64,000 nucleotides of DNA from Aphelenchoides besseyi (lineage: Eukaryota; Nematoda; Chromadorea; Rhabditida; Aphelenchoididae): assembly GCA_024699855.1 (NCBI GenBank), contig JAMPIQ010000002.1, forward strand, positions 1,488,001-1,552,000. The letters are read 5' to 3'. A model generated the notes under the pieces. The model made no database searches, was not told the DNA's origin, and worked only from the letters and a program-made list of their open reading frames with translations. Shown one piece after another: positions 46,388 to 56,443 of this stretch. The number at the start of each line of letters is the position of its first letter. Position 1 is the first letter of the stretch. A program made the translations under genes and the position numbers.

Positions 46388-48463
46388 ATGGCAAACGAAA
46401 AAGAGCAAATCGACGTGGAGACGGCGGACGACAACACGATCATCGATGTCGGCGACTACATGGAAGTTCGTGACAGGCCATTGGGTGTGGTGGAGAACGA
46501 AGTTGAGGTCTACAGCGAAGTAGGTGGTCAGATTTCGCTTCATTTCCCTTTCTGTGTTCTTTAGGCCCGTTCAGTTACTGAGCAGTCGTTGCCGGAGATG
46601 CTGAATGCGCTCTTCTACGGCAAACTGAGTCTTCACGAGCGCACTTTCTGCACAACCACCGCCGATGCGGCCATCAACATCTGTTTGCCAAATATAACCG
46701 ACGGCTACATGTTCTTCGACGAGTTGCACGCTCTGGCGGGTCCAAAACTCATTCGTGAGTGTCAGAAGTACATCGGAATGCAACACGGTTCCTGTCGAGT
46801 GACTCGGGCCTACAACGCAACGAATTTCAAATGTGAGTTCAATTCCCGGCTATTCGCATTGTTCTTTAGGTATAATACACACCACATTGCCGGCTGATTT
46901 GTCCAATCAACGGCTTATCGACGTGGAGTTGGCTCAGACGGCGATTCGACGATGTTTGAACGAAGCAATCAGTCGAGGAGCAAAAACAATTGTAATTCAT
47001 GTTCAGAAACCAAATTTAAGTTGGCTTTCAGGCCTTTCCTGCCTTCTTTCCCGCTTTCGCGCCGACCACTAGCATCGAATTCGTCTTGAAATTGATCAGC
47101 AATTGGATGTTTCTGACCGAACAGAAGGGTGAACTTGGCCGCCTAACCGACATCCAAATTCTATGTCATTCACCTTCGGTCTACAAAATTTATCATGGTA
47201 TGGTCCGCAAACTGGCCATCGACTTCCAAGAGACAATCGTCAACTCTGCACAACCATCAAACGGGCTTTTCAACATTCACGCCGTGGTTCTACAAAGTTC
47301 AAAGTGAGTTTCCGAGCGTCGACTATTTCTTTGAATTTGAGTTTAGAAAACGACGATATCGGGGAACGTCATACAATCAGAGCGGCTACGAGGCCTATGG
47401 AAACGACCAGTACGGAGAGTTGGAATTTGACAGCAACTCACGGCGGCGTTCTCGACGTGGTCGTGGAATGGACGATTTCCAACAACCTACTGAGCCGATG
47501 CAAGTGCACTTGGAGTTGTCGGCCAAATTGCAGCCGAGTGTATTGGTTCTGGACGATAAGAACGGATTGAAACGACAATATCGACTGACCAACAAATCGA
47601 AAGACGGCCGCAAATTGTATTTCCGTTGTTCCTATTGCGACACGTTGATCCGCAAAACGAACATTCAGATTCGCGCCAAAATTACTCTGCAGGACGGTGT
47701 GATTGTTGGCGACCACTATCCTGAACATCATCCCGATTGCAAGCCCAAAAACAGCGAAGAACTGATGGTTCAGCAGTTGGACAGAAAGTCACGACGTGAT
47801 GTCAAAGAAGGCCGATTGGCGCCTAGAGATGCATATGAACAAGTGAGTCCGACAACCTGCAAATTGTTTCAATCGATTTGTTTTCAGGCACGACGTTTAG
47901 CTATTCAATATCAGCAAGAGATGAATCGCGCATCATCAAGCACCAAAATGAAGACCGAAGAGGTGGACGAGGAGGTTGATGTGCAGATGGAAAACGCCGA
48001 GTTCGAGGATGAGAATTTGGAGATTGAAGATTCTCAAGCAGACATTGAACAGTCGATGGAAACCGTACGTGCGAGCAGTCGGAAACGTCGTCGCACTTCC
48101 TCGTACAAGGCGCCCAATTCGCTTACAAGCTTTCCGGCTTGGCAGCAAATTCGTCAACAATACTTCCGAATGAGGAAGGTCGGCGAAGCCCAGAAACAAA
48201 AAGCCCAATTACAAAGAGCCGAAATCATGAGAGATGCCACTTTCGTGGTTCCCGAAGACGAAGAGGAGTTTGTTGAAGTGGACGGAATGATGGATCAGAT
48301 TGGTAGTCGTTTGATCTACCTTTTGCTTTCTATTTCTTTTCTTTTAGACGTCATGACCGTTGAACCGCGCAAACCGCGGATTCTGCAGCATCCGAATACT
48401 CGCACGACGGTCAATCAAACCGCCAACATTGATCCCCTTATTAAAGTCAATAACGAAAGTTGA
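46388..48463 (+). CDS. Macro-domain plus FLYWCH zinc-finger fusion protein
   Basis: About 606 residues, seven exons: 46388-46519, 46565-46832, 46870-46991, 47032-47303, 47347-47842, 47888-48302, 48348-48463; every phase closes, including the one that joins the two domains. An acidic N-terminus (MANEKEQIDVETADDNTIID) is followed by a macro-like domain (about residues 60-200): FFDELHALAGPKLIREC, VTRAYNATNF, then IIHTTLPADL and AQTAIRRCLNEAISRGAKTI. The pattern resembles the GDAP2-type macro domain, but the N-terminal NxxN-type nucleotide loop is degenerate. After a basic patch (RRRSRRGRG) comes a FLYWCH/WRKY-GCM1-like finger: YRLTNKSKDGRKLYFRCSYC ending HYPEHHPDC. The tail is acidic with a basic patch (SSRKRRRTSS). 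It is a probable nuclear DNA-binding protein whose macro domain may read or have lost ADP-ribose. Confidence 0.82.
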
Positions 48464-48610
48464 AAGTAATCAAAATGGATCTTGAAATGATAGTCAATCA
48501 TTTTGTTAATATATAATTTTCAGAACATCGTCTTAGCTTTTCTAAAGGTGTTTTTCGTTTGTCATTCACTTTTATTCGACTAATAAAACTTTACATTTAA
48601 CATAAAACAA

Positions 48611-49933
48611 TCAACCGTCGAGTCGTCTTTTTCGTTTTGACTTCAGAGTTTGTTCCCGTAGTTGACGTTGAAACGCCAAACGCTGCCACTCCTTGGCTTC
48701 TAAGCGACCAGATCGACGCATTTCACCGACGATTCTTTGCATATGAAAACTGCGGAACTTCTCGTTGTGAGGCTGCAAACTGAAGTTGGGTTGAAAGCGA
48801 AAGAAACAAACCTTCAATATGCGTTCAACGTTGCACGGCACACGAACCAATTGATCAAACAAAATTCCGCTGCAAACTTTGTAGATTTTCGGGAACACGT
48901 AATGTCGTATTTCGTAGTTTTGACGATCGAAGTCGGTGATGTAGGACTCTCTACTTGAGTTTCGATAGATGACAAACAACTCAATCGGCACTTCATTTAA
49001 CACTGCGGACCATTTCATTGAGTCTTTGAAGGCACCCAACTGACGACGATTTTTGAATTTTTGTTCCAACTTTCCAATGAAAATTGGTTTGAATTCTCGT
49101 CGAATGATTCCGATTTGAACGGTTCGAGCAGCTGGAGAGACTGAACATTGACGATACCAATCTAAAGGTTGCAATCATCACTAGAAATCTCTAACTCGCC
49201 TAACAATGTAGAGCCGATGAGTAAAGGCGACAGAAATGTTCTGTTTCTGCCCATGGAATCAAATCGAGTACGTAGTTTGGAGAAAAACTTTTCGTTTCGA
49301 ATTCGTTTTGTCAAATCAGCAGTGTTGGCATCCGATCGTAGCTGTTCCTTTCGGTAGTCAAAAGGAGCAGTCAAATTCAAGCAGTTGATTAGCTGTGAAC
49401 TTCGAAAGTGATGTGCGAACAAATCGACGTCAATCGGCATACGCAGCAAAATCTGAACGTTGTTCTCCAGCGCAATCATCAAAGTGACCAGTGGATGTCG
49501 GAAGCCGAGAGAGTAATTGAAAAACAGAAAACTTACTGTGGAATAACTCTGGTGATGTTCTGCCCTCGTAAATACCAAAACTCATCTGTTGGCTTCCTCG
49601 TTTCCATTCGGTAATCAATAGTCAACAGATCCTGTTCGTCGTCTTTTGGTTGCACGTTGACAGCAAATGCAACGGAGATGGGCACTGCGCATTGTTTTCC
49701 AGTCCGAATTCGTTTGTAGCAATGGAAATCGACGAGAAGTGCACTGAAAAGACGTTAATTTATTGGTTGTTGCAAACTTACTGTTGCTCGAAATCACTGA
49801 CTGTCGTGTTGTCGACCAATTGTTTGGTCTCTTCCTGTGGTTGCCAAACGAGATTCACAAAGGAATAAGAACAAACAACCAAAATAACGAAAACAACAAT
49901 CGAGTAACGAGAAACAAAACGGGCCGTCAACAT
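48611..49933 (-). CDS. Fukutin-like LicD-family Golgi protein, catalytic aspartates replaced
   Basis: Type II membrane protein. Exons: 49782-49933, 49537-49743, a third exon ending at 49200 (start near 49470-49500 not resolved), 48611-49161. Signal anchor YSIVVFVILVVCSYSFVNL near the N-terminus. The order matches fukutin: VQILLRMPIDVDLFAHHF aligns with the region before the LicD domain, then STLLDWYRQCSV (fukutin GTCLGWYRQCN), YVFPKIYKVCSGILF and VRVPCNVERIL. Where LicD proteins have DVDLG, this protein has TVQIGII, and where they have LDVFFFY it has IELFVIY, so metal-binding aspartates are missing. Fukutin is a ribitol-phosphate transferase for dystroglycan (family knowledge); this copy is probably inactive or altered. 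The last intron appears to use GC (TTAG|GCGAGT). The junction of exons 2 and 3 does not close in phase with normal GT-AG signals. It converges with the macro-FLYWCH gene (147 bases between stops). Confidence 0.75.
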
Positions 49934-50138
49934 CGAAAAGTCAAATTGCAGCGTCGGCCTCGATTATGCGAACGGAAGACGAAGGCGGATGTTTGAGCAG
50001 ATGTCACGAATAAGAGTTTTTTTAATTCGGCTAGAATGAACAATTTTTGTGCGTGTACAATCAAATGACCAGTTTGACTTGTAGAAATCTTCAAGGATTA
50101 AAGTTTGTTCAAGGTTGTCAATCGAGTATCAATAGAAA

Positions 50139-51763
50139 TCAAGCGATCATCTGATTGAACATTTGAAAGTAGCGATCTGTTTCATTCTCGTTCCGAATCT
50201 CTTCAATTGAATTTGTCGGGTCTTTACGGTGAAGGAAACAGAGACTTGAAAAGAGAATCACGTTGTTAAAGATTCGCACCTTCAACTCAAAATAGAAAAG
50301 AGTTGTAAACTTCTAACCCACCAAATTGATGCACTCCCGCCAAAACTGATCCATCTCGACATTCGATGTCAAGCCATACAAAAGGTAGTAGAAATAGCAA
50401 AGAGTGGTTTCAGCAAACAAAACACTTTGTATGAGACTGAACGGGAAGATCAATCGAATGGACAGTTGTGCTTCTTTCAACGAGAACGATCTGTTCAACG
50501 TATAGTTGTCGGAGATTCTTCTACAAAATAAGTGGATTTAAGCGTTCTAGCAAACTCACTGATAGTATTTGGCGACTAAACGTTTGTTGTAAAGAAGTAA
50601 ACAAAAGTCAGCAAAAGTAATGATAATATCAACGATTAAAAAATCGATAAACGAATTGATAACTGGTCCGTTGTTCTCGGCTGTGTTGAACACTTGGCCA
50701 CCACAGTAGCTGCGATCAAACAAACGTCCACTTTCACGGTAGAATGGATACTCGCGCTTGAAGACCCACCATTGAGGGAAAACGACAATAAACAGTCCGG
50801 CGCTTACACCGAACACCGGAACTCGACTATGTCTCGTTGAAATTGTGGAAATGCTGCGTTCGATAAGCAAAGTGATGTGAAACAACTAGAATACACTATC
50901 ATGTTAGGGACTTAAATTTAAATTTACCGTCGAAGCGATTGAACAAGTTGAACTTAAATGAAACGTGAAACTTAAACACGGCACCAAAACTCACAATTGA
51001 CTGTAAGAAACAAAACAAAAATCGGCACTGAAATCTAATGGTCATTGAGTGGTTGTTCGGAAACTAACTTCCAAATGTACTGGCATCCCTCAAGATGTCG
51101 AAAATAGAGATACTGTAAGAAAGTATGATTTTGTTAAGCGTAGACTCACTAGTTTGTAGGAATAAATTAGAAAACTGGTTACTAATCCCAAAAAATAGTA
51201 TAAAAAACCACAAAATCCAATGATCTAAAACTCAAATCTTTTTAACTCCAATCTTAAGTTACCTTTAGATTCCAGCTAGCCAGTCCAATAGCCTTCCGAA
51301 TTGGTTTAGCTTTGAAATACTTGTATATTGCATACAAAGCACAAACAACAAGTAGAACGCTAACTAATGCAACGCTCATTATCAAGGGACTTCGATTTAA
51401 AGTCAAAGCCAAATCACAGTTCTTTTTAGTAACGTTGCCAACAACAATCAAATCGCTTATATTCGACATAACACAAGAATCGCAAAAAAGGTTCTGAAGA
51501 GTGATCTCAAACAGAGTTTTGGACCATTGGCACAACTGTAATGTCACTATTCTAAGAAATGTGGGAAGAAATAAATAGAAATGTCGTTTATTTCCACAAT
51601 TTGTATTGGGAATGTTTGTATTTAGAAGTTTAGTCGAATAGCAGGTACCATTGAAATTAACAAAAATACAAATCAATTTAACAGCGTTTATCATTTGCGT
51701 TCTCAAAACTCACTTTGACATCAAAGTGTAAAATAGCAAAATCGCGTTCTCGCTTAACAACAT
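50139..51763 (-). CDS. Serpentine chemoreceptor (sra-superfamily-like GPCR)
   Basis: About 395 residues, nine exons: 51714-51763, 51263-51551, 51150-51224, 51069-51112, 50995-51027, 50928-50952, 50560-50885, 50322-50520, 50139-50285; phases close, including a 25-base exon. A hydrophobic start MLLSENAILLFYTLM leads to a glycosylatable ectodomain (MSNISDL, VVGNVTKKNC), then helices such as PLIMSVALVSVLLVVCALYA, IIGFCGFLYYFLGLVTSFLI, STLFHITLLIERSISTIS and VFGVSAGLFIVVFPQWWVF. The ER motif after helix 3 places it with nematode Sra-like receptors, like the gene at 27.6 kb but not closely. A 49-residue cytoplasmic tail ends NQMIA. Orphan receptor; chemosensation is inferred from the family. Confidence 0.72.
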
Positions 51764-52000
51764 AAGTAATCACGATATGTTACTAGAAGCTTCTCTGAAG
51801 TTGATTTCCGTGTATCTTTTTGTATCACAGGTAATCAGCTAGGAAAGTGCAGTTCTCTACGAAACGGTCTTTTGCCTTCGAGTTTATTGTCTAACAAAAG
51901 CAGTTCTTTTGCTTCCTAATGACTAAACCGTTTGAACAGGATTATTTCATTTACACAAGAATAGGGTATGACATCAGTTTACAACGAAATTTGTCGATGA

Positions 52001-52702
52001 CTACTCAGTCACTCGCCTGTATTGCGCAATTTCGCCATCGTCCGGATACTAAACATACTTGTAAGCCAACCGCTTTTAACTAGATTGCTTACATAAATGT
52101 AAACAATGAAATCGCTTGTAAGGCCAACATTCGCAGCCTTCGCACGAATTCTGGTCCACACCCATTGATCATCAATTTTGTTCCGAAGTTTCTTTTTCGA
52201 GCAAGCAACAGCTCGACTCCATTCGCTATCCAATTTGACATTACTGCGCAGCGAGAAATGACTCCAATAGTCACGATCGTAGTTGGTTTCAAAGTCTCCT
52301 AAACAATGAGATAACATACGACTCAAACAACGATACCAATCATCAGCTCGTAGAGACCATTGCTGTTGTTTTTGCCTTCGATTTCCAACTTGCAAACATC
52401 ATTTACGATTATTGAAAACCTAAAAAATTGCTCCTATTCTCTTCACTTCTCCATTACGCACTGAATAAATTTTTGTTTGTTTCCGCGAATCGAAAACCTA
52501 AGGTCGTGTTTTTTCCTCCACTTGATGACGATTTCAGCATCAGTGCAGTTGGCAAAGAGACTGAAGACAGATTGAACGATTAATAGAATCGGGTAACTTA
52601 CAATCCACGATCATCGTTGTTCTCGTACTTTCTGATGCACTCGTCGCTTTCGATCACGTCGCTCAAACTGACAACTACAACAATCAAAAAGATCCAAAAC
52701 AT
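52001..52702 (-). CDS. Secreted orphan protein, about 166 residues
   Basis: Five exons: 52602-52702, 52498-52560, 52337-52419, 52093-52298, 52001-52048; phases close to a TAG. Signal peptide MFWIFLIVVVVSLSDVIES, then DECIRKYENNDDRG, FLFANCTDAEIVIKWRKKHD, VNDVCKLEIEGKNNSNG, YDRDYWSHFSLRSN and AVACSKKKLRNKI. Four spaced cysteines and alternating hydrophobics suggest a disulfide-stabilised beta-rich secreted domain of the sort that is expanded in nematodes. No family is recognised. The unspliced frames look like unrelated ORFs; the spliced product is more protein-like, which supports the model. Confidence 0.6.
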
Positions 52703-54383
52703 TGTTGAAGCTCTGCGATTCAATTGAATGGCTAATTTACAAGCAAACCAAAATTGACGTTCGTGTTTGTTTACGTTTCTTCGTTTGTTTATCATTTGAT
52801 TCGATAGCAAACTTCAAGCAACCTGTTAGTATTAATCATTTGTTTAACTGTGTTCGAATTTGAAAATAAGTCTTCAATTACATGAATGTGTTTATGTTCA
52901 GATACCTGAAGTACCCATTTCACACTTAATGTATTTGTAGCTTTTTTCGAATTAGTTAGAAAACAGTTTGTTGATGTGATCTTCTTGTTCGCATCATTTC
53001 TCTGCCAAAAACACAACCAGACACTGTAATTCCGATTGAGAAGAGCAGAAGCAAAGCATAGTAGGGAGTCAGACCTGAAAACGTTCTTGTGAAGTGATCG
53101 TGAGATATGGCTCACATAAACTTGTAGCTCTTTATTAGTTGTTGTGTTGGACACTTTGAAATGGGTTTGTAGATCAAGTATCTCAAGATGATTCTGTTGA
53201 TCTTATAGACGTGCACATCGATTGCTTCATTGAATATACGAACAAACTCACTTCCTTTCCTAAACATAAAACGTTCTGGTTACGGCAGGAATTAAACCTA
53301 AAACTAAAATGGTCATCTCGAGTTTCTAGTAGAACAACTTACGTCAACGAGAATCAAATTGCAATGAGCTTCGGTCTTGTCAGTGGACCAAAAATTCTCT
53401 ACGTACAATCTCGCTTCGTGTGTATCAAAATAGTGTCAGTCTTTTCCTTAATTAGTTGAGGAAATTCGTCCGGAGAAAATGGTGCTAATTCAACTTTCTA
53501 AGACATCGATTAAAAGGCAACATTAAACAAACATACCTTGATGATTCTCGTTAGAATAGGCGATTGGTATAGGCCGACGAAGATTTGAAAGACAGAGAAA
53601 GCCAGTAACGACATCTTGCTTGATAGCAGTTTGTAGTTGATTCCGTTGAACTGAGTTAGTTTAATTCCGGTCATCTTTCAAACAATATCACCAATATCAT
53701 AGCGTTTTCCGAGTTTCAATTGGCATTCCACGTAGTGTACCAAGACGGCAAAATACGTGAAGAGCATAAAGACGGCCAGCATACTCAACCAAGTGTCGAG
53801 GCTGTAAATCTGAAAAGAATCGAAGATGCTCTTGAACGAATGATCAGAATTCTTAATCAGAACTTTTATGGTGTGCTGCAGTCATCCTCATAACTAAACC
53901 ACACCACAATAACATTAACGAGGGTTACTTTGGAAAAATAAACTTTTCTTTCTTTACTATGTAACAAATTAGCAAAACTTTCTTGAACTTTTCGGGCTAA
54001 AGCCCCTCAACGCCACCAAACTTCGCTCCAACTCACACTATAAACCCAACGCCACGATTACCCACGCTACTTGTCGCCTTATAACCAAATGAAGCTCCAC
54101 TGAAATACGCAAACTCTTAAAATATCATTGTCCACAAGTAGCTTTACTCAATCAACCAATTATCTTTGGCAATTGTCTAAAATCAATAAACTTGCAATTC
54201 GATTAATCTCTTTATACATCGTAAAAAGCTTGTAAAGTTCGTCAGCTGTGAGTTTCAAAACGAACAATTGTCGACATGATATTTGGTCTTATATTCAATC
54301 AAACGAATTTAAAAATAAGAAATCGAAAGCAAATAAAAAGTACAAAAACGGTTTCTTTTTTCAGTGACCAAAGTCAAAAAAAG

Positions 54384-55015
54384 AGCGCGCTAACTGACAA
54401 TGCGGTCAGTTGAAAAGACCGTCGGTCAGAGATCGTGCGGTAGGCGCTCTCTGACCTGACCCCCAACCCATCGGCATCACTGAACGAGTGACTATTGCGT
54501 AATAAAGAGCGTGGTCACAGAAGTCAAGAACGTTGGAAATAACACGGAGTCTTTGAAGTCGGGCTCACTTTGCAACCTATCGGTTTCACCGAAACTAGAA
54601 GTCATTGCGAAATCAAGAGCGTGAACACAGAAGTCAGGAACATTGGAAATAACGTGAAGTTTGTGCCGTCGAGCCTGCTTCGCAACCCATCGGTTTTTTG
54701 GTGTGTCGAAGACGATAATTAAAGCAAAAGGCTCGGCTGCTTGTCCGCTCCTTAGCTGGACAGCTTTTGTATCGCTTGAAGGCGCCTCAAGCGGTATGAA
54801 AGTTGTTCAGCTTATGAGCGGGCAGCATCCGGCCGGATGCACCGCACTAACTAATTAACACTACCACTAACATGTGCACCTGCACTTTGCTGAGGATAGC
54901 CTTCCGGCGGAAGTTTGTCGCGTCAGCCTGTCTGGGTATTACCCTGTAATACGGGCCACGCCGTGGCATAAAACTCCGCCGGGTTGCTTGAAGCCCCCGC
55001 GTCAATTTTTGGCCG
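54384..55015. repeat. GC-rich island of consecutive hairpins
   Basis: Inside the long intron of the receptor-like gene. Paired arms seen: 54392-54398/54405-54411 (AACTGAC/GTCAGTT), 54742-54749/54754-54762 (TGTCCGCT/AGC-T-GGACA), 54769-54779/54787-54797 (11 pairs with two G-T), palindrome 54825-54840 (GCATCCGGCCGGATGC), 54901-54905/54909-54913, 54936-54942/54946-54952 (GTATTAC/GTAATAC) and 54955-54959/54963-54967 (GCCAC/GTGGC). GC content is visibly far above the AT-rich flanks. No coding potential. Candidates are a structured RNA or a foldback repeat. Confidence 0.7.
54462..54690 (+). repeat. 110-base tandem repeat, two copies plus a stub
   Basis: Landmarks recur at a spacing of 110 bases: CAACCCATCGGC / CAACCTATCGGT / CAACCCATCGGT, AGAGCGTG.(T/A)CACAGAAGTCA and GGAACATTGGAAATAAC-like blocks (54535 and 54645). 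It forms the left part of the hairpin island. Confidence 0.75.
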
Positions 55016-55689
55016 AGCGTTGATTTGCGACGTGGGGATTCGGAGTTGTGAAGCAGAGAGGTTGGTAGTTGGAAACAACCGTTGATCTTTGGTCTTAGAG
55101 TGGAACTGAGAATATTGGTTTTTGAGAGAACCAAAAGTTTTTTGATTATTCGTATGATCGAACGTGGACTAGAGAAAGAAAGTCTTCAGTCCGATTATGC
55201 CAAGTGCACTCAATAGTCTTGAAAACATACTCAGGACTTGTCAATCATGAAGCAATCAAAGCTGAAATCAACATACCCAAAAGATTGGTTTTGTGAAATC
55301 GAACCTGTTTACATACCTCTTCGTATGTTCCTTGTAGGATAATGCAAACAAATCGGTTTCGTTGTTGTATACCTCTTCGAATGTGTTGTTCCATGTGGGG
55401 ACAAAATGACTCATTCTTACTAATTTCATTGTGACATTCAAATAGGACACAATTAAGCTTAAGATTTCCGAACTCATACCTGGAATGGACATGTCAAGCC
55501 GATGCGATCATTTACGTGACTGCACTTCGCGTTGAAAAAGGAGAAATCCTTCATATATGAAACTGGAATTGTCTGATTAACCATTTTGACAACAACGTGA
55601 ATGTTTGTCGTCTGAACTAATAGTCTTTTTCTTTTTACATGCAACTTCTCTGCTGACAAATTAGTTTGTAATTCAATTGCCAACATCAT

Positions 55690-56443
55690 AGGTGCTGGAT
55701 TGCGGAATCAAGTCTGAGAACCGAGGATCACCTGGAAAGTCAGAATGGTTATGATGTGTAGGTTTCTCGACACCATTCAACTCGTGTTTCATGTTGAGCT
55801 GCAAAAACACCTTCATTTCCGTCTTGTCGTTAAAAAACAAAAGAATTGATGAAAGAACTTGAAGACTAGGTATGCAGTTGTTGTTTTAGTGTTATGGATA
55901 AAACTACTCTTGGTCAATTTGAATGGACGATCTCCCTGTTAGCAAAGATGTTAGTCTGTCAAAGCGATTAAAGAGCCGTTAAATCTATCTGACAATCGAA
56001 CTGTCATCAAACCGATTTAACGAAAACTTCGCAGATTTATGCCCTATCATCCGATTGGGTCAATAGAAAAAGCAAAAACCCATAATATTGATGTCGTTTG
56101 TAACTCCCAAATCACATTTCAACGACCAACCACACCCTGCCTATCTTTTCCTCCTAGCGTTAAAAAACTTTTATATAAACCGCACGTTGGATTCAATAAA
56201 CATGTCATTTTACTTCCAAAACTGTCCACACACTGAAGTTAGGAAGTGTTTTCAATGTTCATACGCAGTTTTCAGGGACTTTGAACTCTTGAACATGACC
56301 GTGGCTATTGATTAGTTTTTTTAGAATCAGCAAAAGGATTTAAAATTAACATAAATTCCAATGGTATAAAAGACTTTCAAATGACATTTCCATTCAACCT
56401 CGTGTTTCTCCCAGAAGTCTCTTCCGTTCACTTGTTCATCTCA
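55690..56443. other. Intergenic, MSP promoter at right end
   Basis: No supported exon; possible 5' exons of the receptor-like gene were not found. A TATA-like TATAAA lies at 56365-56370 upstream of the MSP-domain gene. Confidence 0.4.

Larger units (their letters stand above)
52956..55689 (-). pseudogene. Ionotropic glutamate receptor-like gene, probably broken
   Basis: Ligand-binding lobe S1 lies at 55278-55689: IHVVVKMVNQTIPVSYMKDF, a cysteine pair, SSEILSLIVSYLNVTMKLVR, and FDFTKPIFW (classic FTKP). A 1.4-kb intron (53876-55277) follows. Exon 53684-53875 has HTIKVLIKNSDHSFKSIFDS and helix M1 (LSMLAVFMLFTYFAVLV). Exon 53537-53650 has M3 (SSKMSLLAFSVFQIFVGLYQ), and 53407-53497 has APFSPDEFPQLIKEKTDTI. 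Further on come RKGSEFVRIFNEAIDVHVYK (lobe S2) and helix M4 LTPYYALLLLFSIGITVSG, with a stop at 52956-52958. Lobe S1 changes frame near 55480-55486 with no room for an intron, a 33-base intron is needed after M1, and the joins before S2 and before M4 do not close. This looks like a pseudogene, or a gene with a sequence error. Confidence 0.6.

Noticed and set aside
54661..55010. Hairpin island as spliced-leader RNA, U snRNA, RNase P/MRP, SRP or tRNA gene
   Set aside because: No diagnostic sequence of those RNAs was found on either strand, so the class is left open.
56039..56315. Plus-strand frames upstream of the MSP gene
   Set aside because: Short, AT-rich, without start context or similarity; they overlap the likely promoter.
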